NCBI GenBank assembly: GCA_947632375.1
Contig: CANRPF010000002.1
Span: 1 to 64,000 of the forward strand
Direction of reading: 5' to 3'
DNA length: 64,000 bases
Source of the DNA: an uncultured Bacilli bacterium
GTDB lineage: Bacteria; Bacillota_I; Bacilli_A; RF39; UBA660
Shown here: in pieces, positions 56,258 through 64,000 of the stretch
Layout of the letters: every line of letters begins with the position of its first letter
Position numbering within the stretch: position 1 is the stretch's first letter
Program-made: the position numbers and the translations under genes
The notes under the pieces: model-generated
Seen by the model: only the letters and a program-made list of their open reading frames with translations
Told to the model about the DNA's origin: nothing
Databases searched by the model: none

Positions 56258-58078
56258 TTATTTTAAAACATCATTTACAAAATTTATATATTCTTGTACT
56301 ACATTGCTAGTTTTACTTGAATAAATTGTATCTCTTGCAAGAGATATATCATCAGTTATAATATTATCTACATTTAAATTTATCATATTTAACATACTAT
56401 CTTTACTATTAATAGTCCAAGCGTATATTTCTTTTCCAGCATTATGTATCTTTGTTACTAATGGTTTTGTTATACTTGATGCTTCTATACTAAATCCATC
56501 AGCATCCTCTAAATCTAAAATATTTCCATAAGCAAAACTCATTACATATATAGTTTTTATATCTTTATCATATTTTTTAGAATTTAAAATCACATCATAA
56601 ACTTGTGAAGTAACTACACAAGAATTTTGAAAATCATATTTTTTTATTAAATCAATAACACTTGCTTCAAAATTTTCTTCATGTCCTGTTGGTTTTAATT
56701 CTATATTCAATTTAACATTATTTTCTTTTGCATACTTAATAACGGTTTCTAATAAAGGAATTTTTTCGCCCTTAAAACTTTCACTAAAGAAACTACCCGC
56801 ATCTAATGCTTCTATTTCATCATAATTTAGCTCCCAAGTATTTTTATTTAAACCTGTAGTTCTTTTTAAATTAGTATCATGCAATACAATTAATTTCTTA
56901 TCTTTAGTTTGTTGTACATCTAATTCTATCCAATCTGTACCCATATTAGTAGCTCCTACAAATGCCGCCATAGTATTTTCTGGATAATAAACTGATGCTC
57001 CTCTATGTGCAGTAATTTCAATAGTTCTTACATATTCTATTTTAAAATTATATTTATTATTTACAATAGAATAAGTAAATAATGTTCCACTAATAATAAC
57101 TAATATAATTATTGCATATTTTAATTTGCTAAATTGTTTTTTTTTATTTTTAACTAAATTATTTTCTATTTTAATATGAGTAATTGCTTCTTTAGAACGT
57201 TCTTTATGTGAATAATATAACGCACTTATAGTTGCATAACATATTGGAGTTGATAACGCAGTCATAATAATAAATGATAATGCTAAAAATAACCAAATAA
57301 TAGTCATTGCAAATGATCCAAAAATATTTTTTTCAAATATTTTATAAAACCATATAATAATTGAAATTCCTAATAAAACAAATAATATATATATAATAGA
57401 TGTTAATAATTGAATTAATACAATAAGTGCAACATCATGTATTTTATGTCCTTTACTTAATTTAGTACTTTTCTTTCTTGCTTCTTTAAAATTACAATTT
57501 TCTAATACAAAATAATGAAATGAATATAACCATTTACATAATATAAATGCTAAAATTACTATTAATACTATATATATTCCTAATAAGAAATTATTTTTAA
57601 CAATATACTCCATTATAAATTCTGGTATTTTTATAGTAGAAATAAAACTTGATGATATTCCAAAATTTAAAAATGGTATTAAAAATAATACAAAGAATGG
57701 TAATAAAATATTTTTTCTTTTAAATATACTTATAGATTTTTCTAATGATTTTAGTATAGATTCTTTTAATGTTATCTTTTTCTTTTGATAAGAACTATCT
57801 AATATTATTATTATATTGCTAATATCTATTATCGTATAAAATGTCATAAAAACAAGAAGTATAATTAGAAAAAATATTGTTATAGGCATTGATAAAAAAG
57901 ATATTATATTTTCAAAAGTTAAATAATCATATCCACTTAGTTTAGTTGTTAATTTAAACATACTTAAAAATAATGGTAAGAATATTACTGTTGATAATAT
58001 TTTATATATAATTTCAAAACTAATTAAAGTCTTTATATTATAACTTAACATTTTTCTTATTTTTTTAGACTGCTTCAT
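56258..58078 (-). CDS. Membrane glycerophosphodiester phosphodiesterase
   Basis: A 606-residue protein. Residues about 1-340 hold eight or so membrane helices of the GDPD-associated membrane domain; residues about 355-600 are a GDPD TIM barrel with TAHRGASVYYPENT (catalytic His, Arg, Glu), WIELDVQ, LHDTNLKRTTG (second His) and NIELKPTG. It would hydrolyse glycerophosphodiesters, possibly lipoteichoic-acid or lipid products. The site GAGGAAT precedes the ATG. Extended -10 TGTTATAAT on the minus strand lies upstream, near 58101. Confidence 0.9.
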   Translation of the reverse strand: MKQSKKIRKMLSYNIKTLISFEIIYKILSTVIFLPLFLSMFKLTTKLSGYDYLTFENIISFLSMPITIFFLIILLVFMTFYTIIDISNIIIILDSSYQKKKITLKESILKSLEKSISIFKRKNILLPFFVLFLIPFLNFGISSSFISTIKIPEFIMEYIVKNNFLLGIYIVLIVILAFILCKWLYSFHYFVLENCNFKEARKKSTKLSKGHKIHDVALIVLIQLLTSIIYILFVLLGISIIIWFYKIFEKNIFGSFAMTIIWLFLALSFIIMTALSTPICYATISALYYSHKERSKEAITHIKIENNLVKNKKKQFSKLKYAIIILVIISGTLFTYSIVNNKYNFKIEYVRTIEITAHRGASVYYPENTMAAFVGATNMGTDWIELDVQQTKDKKLIVLHDTNLKRTTGLNKNTWELNYDEIEALDAGSFFSESFKGEKIPLLETVIKYAKENNVKLNIELKPTGHEENFEASVIDLIKKYDFQNSCVVTSQVYDVILNSKKYDKDIKTIYVMSFAYGNILDLEDADGFSIEASSITKPLVTKIHNAGKEIYAWTINSKDSMLNMINLNVDNIITDDISLARDTIYSSKTSNVVQEYINFVNDVLK

Positions 58079-58134
58079 AATAATTCCTCACGTAAGGTAT
58101 TATAACACGTATAATGAATCTAGTATTAAAAAAA

Positions 58135-59154
58135 TTAGCTAATATATTTTATATTTGTTTTCTTTAATAAATATGTAATTAGTATAGATATTATAGAAGT
58201 TAAAATAATTCTTATAAAAAATAAAGTTATTATTCCGCTATTACTATAAAAGAAGTTAATATTAAATAATTTAAATACTATAAATAAAATTAAGTAATTT
58301 AATGAATCAGAATATAAATAAATTCCAAATGAATATTTATTTATAAATTCTATGAATTTTTTTCTTTTTATTATTTTTTTAATTAATAAAGTTATCATAT
58401 ATATAATAGAACTTATTAGTAAAACAAATAATATATTAAATATTTCTTTTGGTAATAAGTTAATTAAAGTTATATAACTTATAAAAATAAGTATAAATAA
58501 TAAAGGTATAATATTTATAGTTTTATTAAAAAATATATCTATTTTTTCTTTATTTAAATGAAATAAATATCCAATATAGAAATATAAAGAAAAATTACAT
58601 ATATATTGTAATAAATTTATAGATATATATTTATTAAAAATATTTAAAATAAATAAAAGAAATATTTTTAATATAGTATTAGGTATTTTATCTAATATAT
58701 AAATAAATATAAAGATAAAAAATAATGTAGGTAAAAACCATAAATGAGTATTTCCTTGTAATAGTATTTGACCAATAATAATGTCTTTAAATATATTGCA
58801 ACTATTTAAATAGTATAAAGATATATATTTTATAGGTATAGAAAATAATAATGATACAACTAAAAAAGGAATTATTAGTTTTTTAAATTTTTTATTTATT
58901 AATTGTTTTAAGTTAATCTTTTTTGAATTAGCAAATAAAGCACCGCTTAATATGAAAAAAAGAGGCATATGAAACATATATATAAAACTTCTTATTTTAT
59001 CTATAATTATCCATGATTTATAAGTGTTATATAATGGAAAATAATTTATACCACCATATTTAGTAACAATTGCATAATAAGTAGAATGACCTATTACTAC
59101 TAATATTACTAATAAAGTTCTTACTATATCGTATTCTATAATTCTTTTTTTCAT
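58135..59154 (-). CDS. Membrane acyltransferase (acyltransferase-3 family)
   Basis: A 339-residue protein with ten predicted helices. YDIVRTLLVILVVIGHSTYY (catalytic His) and FHMPLFFILSGALFA are the family hallmarks. These enzymes O-acetylate cell-surface polysaccharides or other envelope molecules. Substrate unknown. The gene stands alone. Confidence 0.85.
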   Translation of the reverse strand: MKKRIIEYDIVRTLLVILVVIGHSTYYAIVTKYGGINYFPLYNTYKSWIIIDKIRSFIYMFHMPLFFILSGALFANSKKINLKQLINKKFKKLIIPFLVVSLLFSIPIKYISLYYLNSCNIFKDIIIGQILLQGNTHLWFLPTLFFIFIFIYILDKIPNTILKIFLLFILNIFNKYISINLLQYICNFSLYFYIGYLFHLNKEKIDIFFNKTINIIPLLFILIFISYITLINLLPKEIFNILFVLLISSIIYMITLLIKKIIKRKKFIEFINKYSFGIYLYSDSLNYLILFIVFKLFNINFFYSNSGIITLFFIRIILTSIISILITYLLKKTNIKYIS

Positions 59155-59291
59155 ACTTACACCTTATAATAAAAGCATAACAAAAAACTATATTATTTTA
59201 AAGTATATTTTTATATTTTATAATAATAAAATTTAACAAAAGTTTCTAATATTTTTTATTATATTAACTGTATTTTTTTAGAGAGGTATTT

Positions 59292-59801
59292 ATGAAAAAA
59301 TTTATTTTACTATTTATGGTTTGTGCGTTAGGAGTTGTATTTGTTACAGGATGTTCTAAAAAAGAGGTTGAAGAGGAATCTGATAAAGATTGGGCTGCTG
59401 TTGAAACTGAGTATAAAAAGTTGGAAACAGAAGCTAAAGAGGAACTTGATAAAGTATCTGAAGTTACTCAAGAAGAAGTTGAAAAATTAGTTGAAGTAGT
59501 AAAAACTGATTATGAAAAAATAAAAGATGGTATTACTAAAGAAAATGAAGAAATTGCAAAAGAAATGTACAAAGCAGCTCATAAATTAGAAATATTAGTT
59601 GAAAAAACAGATAAAGAAACTGAACATGAAATAACTAAGTTAGGTACTAACGCAAAAAAATTCATTAAAACAGCTTATGATAAAACTGAAAGTGAATTAG
59701 AGGTAATTAAAAAAGATATTGAAAGCGGTTATGAAAAAGTAAAAGATTTTTCTGAAAAAGAATGGAAAAAATTCTTAGAATTATTTAAAAGCAAAAAATA
59801 A
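59292..59801 (+). CDS. Coiled-coil lipoprotein
   Basis: A 169-residue lipoprotein with signal peptide and lipobox VTGC (Cys 21). The rest is Lys/Glu-rich and helical with apolipoprotein-like 11- or heptad-type repeats (KLETEAKEELDKVSE, TKENEEIAKEM, EITKLGTNAKKF). GAGAGG precedes the ATG. No family is recognised; the composition resembles cell-surface stress proteins of the YtxH type. Confidence 0.65.
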   Translation: MKKFILLFMVCALGVVFVTGCSKKEVEEESDKDWAAVETEYKKLETEAKEELDKVSEVTQEEVEKLVEVVKTDYEKIKDGITKENEEIAKEMYKAAHKLEILVEKTDKETEHEITKLGTNAKKFIKTAYDKTESELEVIKKDIESGYEKVKDFSEKEWKKFLELFKSKK

Positions 59802-59824
59802 TAGGATTACCTATTATTGTTTTA
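59797..59824. terminator. Bidirectional terminator
   Basis: AATAATAGG / CCTATTATT with loop ATTA, followed by GTTTT on the plus strand and TTTTTT on the minus strand, between two convergent genes. Confidence 0.8.
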
Positions 59825-60169
59825 ATTTAGCATTGGATCAAATTCTTTAAGACTTACTCCTCCTAAAGATCCATCTGAATATTGAAAAGAAAATAATTTT
59901 GTTTTAGAATCATAATCTAAATTTTTAATTATATTATCTTTTTCATATAATTTTAAGAAATTTTCTACTACTTCTATTTTTTTATTTTCGTTTGAATTTT
60001 TATATTCTTCACTTTCCATTAATTTATTTAGTCCATCATCTATATTTTTATTTTCGTTAAATATTTCTTCATAATAATAAGTTGTATTTGATTTATATAT
60101 TTTATTTATTACAAATGCACTTATACCAATTGTTAAAATTATCGCTAATATTATAATTACTTTTTTCAT
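59822..60169 (-). CDS. Small membrane-anchored hypothetical protein
   Basis: A 115-residue protein with one N-terminal membrane helix (about 3-22) and a charged external domain ending in FQYSDGSLGGVSLKEFDPM. No family recognised. The ATG at 60169 follows GGGAGAG; an ATG five codons earlier precedes the site. It overlaps the end of the MBL gene by a few bases and is cotranscribed with it. Confidence 0.6.
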   Translation of the reverse strand: MKKVIIILAIILTIGISAFVINKIYKSNTTYYYEEIFNENKNIDDGLNKLMESEEYKNSNENKKIEVVENFLKLYEKDNIIKNLDYDSKTKLFSFQYSDGSLGGVSLKEFDPMLN

Positions 60170-61041
60170 ATTATACTCTCCCATATCATTTTATTATCTT
60201 TAAATTCATAAGTTATTTTATTTTGATCAATCATATAAGATAAATATGATTTTATTGTACTTCCCACTAAAACATATTGGTTTTCATTAATAGTTAAATT
60301 ATATTCATCGAATATATATTTAAGTATTTCTTCAAAAGTTTTTGCTTTCTTAAGAATATTATATATTTTATCAATTATTTCATTTATTTTATTTAAATTA
60401 AGTTCTATTAAATGTGTTATATCATTAGTTATTTCTGCGTGAGATGGTATATAAATATTACCCTTTAATGTTTTTAAATAATTTAAAGTATTAATATATT
60501 CTTTTACATCATATATAAAAAATATATGATATTTTGTAATTGTTTCTTCACTAAATAAAGAATCTGCTAGAAAATATACATTATCACTAGTTTTAATACC
60601 AATCATATCAAAAAAATGACCCTTTAGAGGAAAATATTCTAATCCATTAGGTAAATTATTTTCTATAGAAATTACTGATGATGATTTAGCTAATAAAAAC
60701 TTATTTTGTATATTTTTAAAAGGATATCCTCCATATAAAAATGATGGCTCTAATATTGGAAATTCTGTTAAAGCTTTTTCAATATTATTTGCAAGTATAA
60801 CACAATTTGTTCTTGATTGTATTACCCTATTTCCTCCAATATGATCTGCATTTGAATGTGTATTTATAATACCTTTAATATTCCATCTTTCATCATTAAT
60901 AAGCTTTAGTATTTTCTTTCCTGCACATTCATCATTACCTGTATCTATAAGATAAACGTTCTTATCATCAATTTTATAAACACCTATATTAGTAGCATTT
61001 TTTATATAATATGTATTATTACCTACTTTTACTAATTCCAT
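60166..61041 (-). CDS. MBL-fold metallo-hydrolase with HxNxDH motif
   Basis: A 291-residue protein. LIDTGNDE, then THSNADHIGG (residues about 61-70), GHFFDMIGI, FLADSLF (Asp) and PSHAEI (His) follow the MBL order. The second His of HxHxDH is Asn, a variant I recall in a subfamily of Firmicutes MBL proteins, which may change metal binding. Substrate unknown. Confidence 0.8.
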   Translation of the reverse strand: MELVKVGNNTYYIKNATNIGVYKIDDKNVYLIDTGNDECAGKKILKLINDERWNIKGIINTHSNADHIGGNRVIQSRTNCVILANNIEKALTEFPILEPSFLYGGYPFKNIQNKFLLAKSSSVISIENNLPNGLEYFPLKGHFFDMIGIKTSDNVYFLADSLFSEETITKYHIFFIYDVKEYINTLNYLKTLKGNIYIPSHAEITNDITHLIELNLNKINEIIDKIYNILKKAKTFEEILKYIFDEYNLTINENQYVLVGSTIKSYLSYMIDQNKITYEFKDNKMIWESII

Positions 61042-61097
61042 AAGTTCTCCTATATTTTTATATTACTATAAATATTAAAAAAAATAAATGATTTTTG

Positions 61098-61125
61098 AAA
61101 ATAAAAATCTAGTATAATTACTAGA
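61098..61125 (-). terminator. Terminator of the metallophosphoesterase gene
   Basis: TCTAGTA / TACTAGA stem with loop TAAT, followed by TTTTTATTTT on the minus strand, over the stop codon. Confidence 0.75.
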
Positions 61126-62029
61126 CATGATATCTTCTTTTAACCAATAATTTTTCTTTATTATATTCAGGATTATTAGTAAATTTAACTACACTATTAT
61201 ATATAGGATAAAGAATGTTTGCTATTTGAAAAAGATTACTACATTCTTGAAACATAGTTAATGTACCATTTACTAAAACTTTATCTCCTTTTTTTAATAA
61301 TGTATTTCTTTCATTTAATGGAAAAAAATCTTTATTAGGCGCTATTAATCCACGAGTTGATGGCCATAATTCATACATTATAGGTAAAACGCATCCATTA
61401 TGCATGTGACCACATACTATTAAATCATAATTTTCAACCATTTTTAATATATCAGAATCTAACATATATACAGGAGAATGAATAAGCAAAATATTTAATT
61501 TATCATTAGGTATATTTGAAGGCAAATTTTGTTGTAATTCTGTTATTAACAAATTTTTATCTTCTTTTTTTGTTTCATTATGATAATATTTAAAACTTTG
61601 AGTAATTCCTGTAATAAAAACGTTATTATCAATAAATGATGTATTATCTAAAACAGTAACGTTATTTATATTATTTATTTCATCAAATAATTCTTGGTTA
61701 AATTCATATCTCCAATTATTATCTTTACCACCATAATAATCATGACTTCCTAAAGATATCAAAACAGGTGCAATAGTTGCAATATCTTTTAACCAATTTA
61801 ATAATCTTTTTTGTTCTTTAAGATCACGAACGACTTCTGTTGAATCTATTAAATCACCTGGCATTAAAATGTAACTTGGTGATATTTTAGCGATTTTATT
61901 AGCAATTAATAAGAGTTTTTTATCTTTAACCATATAACTAAAATGTAAATCGCTATCAACACTAAAAACTAAATCTTTTTTTACGTGTTCATTATATAAA
62001 TTATAGGTTGTAGTATGAAATATATTCAT
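61121..62029 (-). CDS. Calcineurin-like metallophosphoesterase
   Basis: A 302-residue phosphoesterase. SDLHFS (DxH), MPGDLID (GDxxD), GSHD (in place of GNHD), LIHSPVY and CGHMHNG (GHxH) form the dinuclear metal site. Family members of the YkuE type act at the membrane or on cell-wall phosphate esters; no membrane helix or signal peptide is clear here. The Asn-to-Ser change in GNHD is conservative but notable. GGGGAT precedes the ATG. Confidence 0.85.
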   Translation of the reverse strand: MNIFHTTTYNLYNEHVKKDLVFSVDSDLHFSYMVKDKKLLLIANKIAKISPSYILMPGDLIDSTEVVRDLKEQKRLLNWLKDIATIAPVLISLGSHDYYGGKDNNWRYEFNQELFDEINNINNVTVLDNTSFIDNNVFITGITQSFKYYHNETKKEDKNLLITELQQNLPSNIPNDKLNILLIHSPVYMLDSDILKMVENYDLIVCGHMHNGCVLPIMYELWPSTRGLIAPNKDFFPLNERNTLLKKGDKVLVNGTLTMFQECSNLFQIANILYPIYNSVVKFTNNPEYNKEKLLVKRRYHV

Positions 62030-62094
62030 ATTTATCCCCTCTTTTGTCAGTTTTTTATACTATCATAACAGCATTTATTTGTCAATTTTACCAA

Positions 62095-62125
62095 AAGAAA
62101 AAGAATTGACTTTTTATCAATTCTC
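62095..62125 (-). terminator. Terminator of tRNA-Trp
   Basis: GAATTGA / TCAATTC stem with a 7-base loop, followed by TTTTTCTTTT on the minus strand, about 35 bases past the tRNA. Confidence 0.75.
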
Positions 62126-62159
62126 TATATATTTAAAGGCTTAAAAACCTTAATAATCA

Positions 62160-62234
62160 TGGCAGGGGCAGTAGGACTCGAACCCACACGGGAGCTTTTG
62201 GAGAGCTCACGACTAACCATTATCTTATGCCCCT
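62160..62234 (-). tRNA. trnW: tRNA-Trp (anticodon CCA)
   Basis: Acceptor stem AGGGGCA / TGCCCCT, discriminator G, encoded CCA end. Anticodon stem GAGCT / AGCTC with loop CTCCAAA gives anticodon CCA. T arm GTGGG-TTCGAGT-CCTAC. Closely resembles Bacillus tRNA-Trp. CCA (not UCA) agrees with TGA being a stop here. Confidence 0.97.
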
Positions 62235-62309
62235 AAAACCAAGTCAATTATACCATATCAAAAATACATATTCAATATTTTTTTTCATATAATATTTTAG
62301 GTGATTTAT

Positions 62310-62735
62310 GTGTTAATTAGTTATACTGCTAAAGAATTGGACCTTGTCGCTAGGTTAATGAGAGCTGAAGCTTTAGGTGAAGGTAATTTAGGTATGTTAA
62401 TGGTTGGTAATGTTATTGTTAATCGTGCTATCGCTACTTGTGATATATTTAAAGATATTAGAACTTTATATGATGTTATTTATCAAAATCCAGGTGGTTT
62501 TTCTGGAGTTAATTCTTCTTTATTTTATTCAAGTAGTACTAAGTTGGAAAAAGAGCTCGCTAAGAGAGTTATTACAGGTGAATATTATTATCCTGCTACT
62601 CATTCTTTATGGTTTTATGCTCCAGGCACAAAAAATTCCTGCAATTCGACTTTTTATGGTCAACCTTTAGCAGGAAGATATAAGAATCATTGTTTTTATA
62701 ATCCTCAACAAGGTACTTGTAAGGAATTATATTAA
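62310..62735 (+). CDS. cwlJ: Spore cortex hydrolase CwlJ
   Basis: A 141-residue Hydrolase_2 protein. VARLMRAEALGEGNLGMLMVGNVIVNR (shown in the first 70 residues), FKDIRTLYDVIYQNPGGFSG, HSLWFYAPG and AGRYKNHCFYNP follow B. subtilis CwlJ (142 residues) through the whole length. It degrades cortex peptidoglycan during germination, activated by Ca-dipicolinate. No signal peptide, as in CwlJ and unlike SleB. Start GTG at 62310 after AGGTGAT; the GTG three codons earlier overlaps that site. A frame on the same strand (62404-62670) is a shadow. Confidence 0.92.
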   Translation: MLISYTAKELDLVARLMRAEALGEGNLGMLMVGNVIVNRAIATCDIFKDIRTLYDVIYQNPGGFSGVNSSLFYSSSTKLEKELAKRVITGEYYYPATHSLWFYAPGTKNSCNSTFYGQPLAGRYKNHCFYNPQQGTCKELY

Positions 62736-63269
62736 AAATTCTTCATCATCAAAATTTTTTGTTATATTTTTATAATTTTTATCATATTCTTGAAATTTTT
62801 TTTGAACTATTAAAGGATTATCAAAGTCTAGACATTTATTATATAAATCTTCTAGTTCTTTTAATTCTTTTTTATTATCTGCTATAGTATTTAGTTTTTC
62901 AAATTCTAAATAATCATATTCTAAATATTTTTGTATACAAGGCATATCTGGAGTATATGGACTTACAAAGAATTTTTTATATGTTCCTAATCCATATATT
63001 TTTTCATAAGTTGTTGGATATTCTTCAAATCCATTAGCTTCCATTCTTTCAATATAATATTTAGTTATTAATTCATAATCTTCTAAGTTAACTTCTTTAC
63101 TTAATATTTCTTTATCTGGATACTTTATTTTTATAACTATATCTTCATCTTTTTTATAATAACTTATAATTAATCTACCATTTAATTCATTACTTTTATA
63201 ATACATTTTTTTATTATGGTATTCATCATCACTTACAAATATATAAAAAGCTTTATCATCATATAACAT
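62727..63269 (-). CDS. Hypothetical acidic protein
   Basis: A 180-residue, charged cytoplasmic protein rich in Tyr, Glu and Lys, with no signal or membrane helix and no motif I recognise. AAGGAGTG lies about 5 bases before the ATG at 63269; a GTG three codons earlier is inside it. Its end overlaps that of cwlJ by 9 bases (convergent). Confidence 0.6.
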   Translation of the reverse strand: MLYDDKAFYIFVSDDEYHNKKMYYKSNELNGRLIISYYKKDEDIVIKIKYPDKEILSKEVNLEDYELITKYYIERMEANGFEEYPTTYEKIYGLGTYKKFFVSPYTPDMPCIQKYLEYDYLEFEKLNTIADNKKELKELEDLYNKCLDFDNPLIVQKKFQEYDKNYKNITKNFDDEEFLI

Positions 63270-63315
63270 AAGAATCACTCCTTATTATAATTTTATCATA
63301 ATTTAAAGAAAAGAG

Positions 63316-64000
63316 TTAACAATTCCATTTCCAATTGTCTACTTCATCTAAGTCACGTCCAAATAATTTAATATATTCACTATGTCTTAATAACATTTTA
63401 ACTGAATAGCTAACAACAGGTAATCTATCATAAGATTCATCTATATGATTTACTACTTCTAAACAAATATTAAATCTATCTATTTCGTTTTTTACTCTCA
63501 TATCAAATGGTGTTGTAATAGCGCCTTCTTCGTTATAACCTTTAACAATAATATTTTTATTATTTCTTCCAATAGTTAATTCTTTTATTAAATTTGGATA
63601 ACCATGGAATACAAATATATTTGGTTTATCTTTTGTAAATAAATAATCATATTCTTCATCAGTTAAAGAATTAGGAGATTCTTTATCTAATTTCATTAAA
63701 TTTATTACATTAACTACTCTAACTTTTAAATCTTTTAAATATTTTTTTAATATTGTTTTAGCAGCTAAAACTTCTATAGTTGGTGTATCTCCAATAGCAA
63801 CTAAAACTATATCAGGATCTTTATCACTTGCCCAATTCCATATACTTACACCATTTTCAAAATGTTTACTTGCATCTTGCATATTAAGCCATTCTGGAGT
63901 TAAATGTTTGCTAGCGACAATTGCATTTACTTTATTAGTTTCACTTAAGCAATGTTTCATTGTACAAATTAATGTATTTGAATCAGGAGGTAAATAAATA
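63316..64000 (-). CDS. xfp: Xylulose-5-P/fructose-6-P phosphoketolase, C-terminal part
   Basis: The C-terminal 227 residues or so of a phosphoketolase; the frame stays open to the right edge (YLPPDSNTLICTMKH ...), so the gene continues beyond the window. SKHLTPEWL, IWNWASDKDPDIVLVAIGD, FVFHGYPNLIKELTIGR, GYNEEGAITTPFDM and DRLPVVS are family blocks. The enzyme splits xylulose-5-P with phosphate into acetyl-P and glyceraldehyde-3-P (thiamine-PP dependent). This suggests a phosphoketolase route for pentoses. Confidence 0.95.
   Translation of the reverse strand, partial: IYLPPDSNTLICTMKHCLSETNKVNAIVASKHLTPEWLNMQDASKHFENGVSIWNWASDKDPDIVLVAIGDTPTIEVLAAKTILKKYLKDLKVRVVNVINLMKLDKESPNSLTDEEYDYLFTKDKPNIFVFHGYPNLIKELTIGRNNKNIIVKGYNEEGAITTPFDMRVKNEIDRFNICLEVVNHIDESYDRLPVVSYSVKMLLRHSEYIKLFGRDLDEVDNWKWNC

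Noticed and set aside
62404..62670. An 88-residue plus-strand frame
   Set aside because: It lies in another frame inside cwlJ, whose whole length matches the family.

Overview
The window is very AT-rich, with A+T at roughly three quarters by eye, and densely coded, mostly on the minus strand. It reads as the chromosome of an endospore-forming Bacillota of the class Bacilli, near the AT-rich gut lineages that border the Mollicutes (RF39 / Erysipelotrichales-like). The evidence is a DnaB-DnaD-DnaI primosome set with PolC, T-box and L20-type leaders, an ftsA-ftsZ-spoIIGA-sigE block, and many spore genes. TGA is a stop codon (spoIIGA ends in TGA) and tRNA-Trp has a CCA anticodon, so the genetic code is standard. 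The lineage is inferred; no rRNA gene is present.

Layout. 1-75 is a scrap of a GH10 xylanase with very different base composition. 0.5-4 kb holds a secreted TasA-like surface protein, a membrane glycosyltransferase and an anchored protein. 4-7.2 kb is the dnaB-dnaI helicase-loading operon. 7.3-9.6 kb has tmcAL, trmB and two small genes, one of them cse60. 9.65-11.6 kb is an rnfC-rnfD pair. 11.7-12.5 kb is a Bax-inhibitor-1 gene broken by a one-base frameshift. 12.6-14.3 kb is a class B sortase with a large unknown N-terminal domain. 14.3-20 kb is polC-spoIIP plus a small gene. 20.1-22 kb has a Rel-type (p)ppGpp enzyme and a CotD-like coat protein. 22.0-22.4 kb is an unassigned, structured ncRNA with its own sigma-A promoter and terminator. 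22.4-30.4 kb has ffh and the T-box-controlled gatCAB-aspS operon. 30.5-35.8 kb has spoIVB, xseAB, nusB, nth, dnaD and cca. 35.9-38.2 kb is a bacteriocin cassette: a C39-peptidase ABC exporter followed by two tiny double-glycine peptides that each carry a GxxxG motif. 38.3-43 kb has murB, sigE, spoIIGA, ftsZ and ftsA. 43.2-45.2 kb is murT-gatD. 45.2-46.7 kb is infC-rpmI-rplT with an attenuator leader. 46.7-50.2 kb has a CDP-alcohol phosphatidyltransferase, fmt and an AI-2E transporter. 50.3-53.8 kb is a GerA-type germinant receptor operon. 54-56.2 kb is queA-tgt. 56-62 kb has a membrane GDPD, an acyltransferase, a lipoprotein, an MBL hydrolase and a metallophosphoesterase. 62-64 kb has tRNA-Trp, cwlJ, a hypothetical gene and the 3' part of a phosphoketolase.

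The genes form a sporulation and germination programme (SpoIIGA/SigE, SpoIIP, SpoIVB, Cse60, CotD-like, GerA-type receptor, CwlJ) laid over division, wall, replication and translation housekeeping. The points most worth following up are the two-peptide bacteriocin cassette, the unassigned ncRNA, a GatD without its catalytic Cys and His, a Rel enzyme with Gln in place of the synthetase Glu, and non-AUG starts for infC (AUA) and probably queA (AUU). Many starts in this window follow the ribosome-binding site GGTGAT(A); where an upstream in-frame GTG or ATG lies inside that site, I moved the start downstream.
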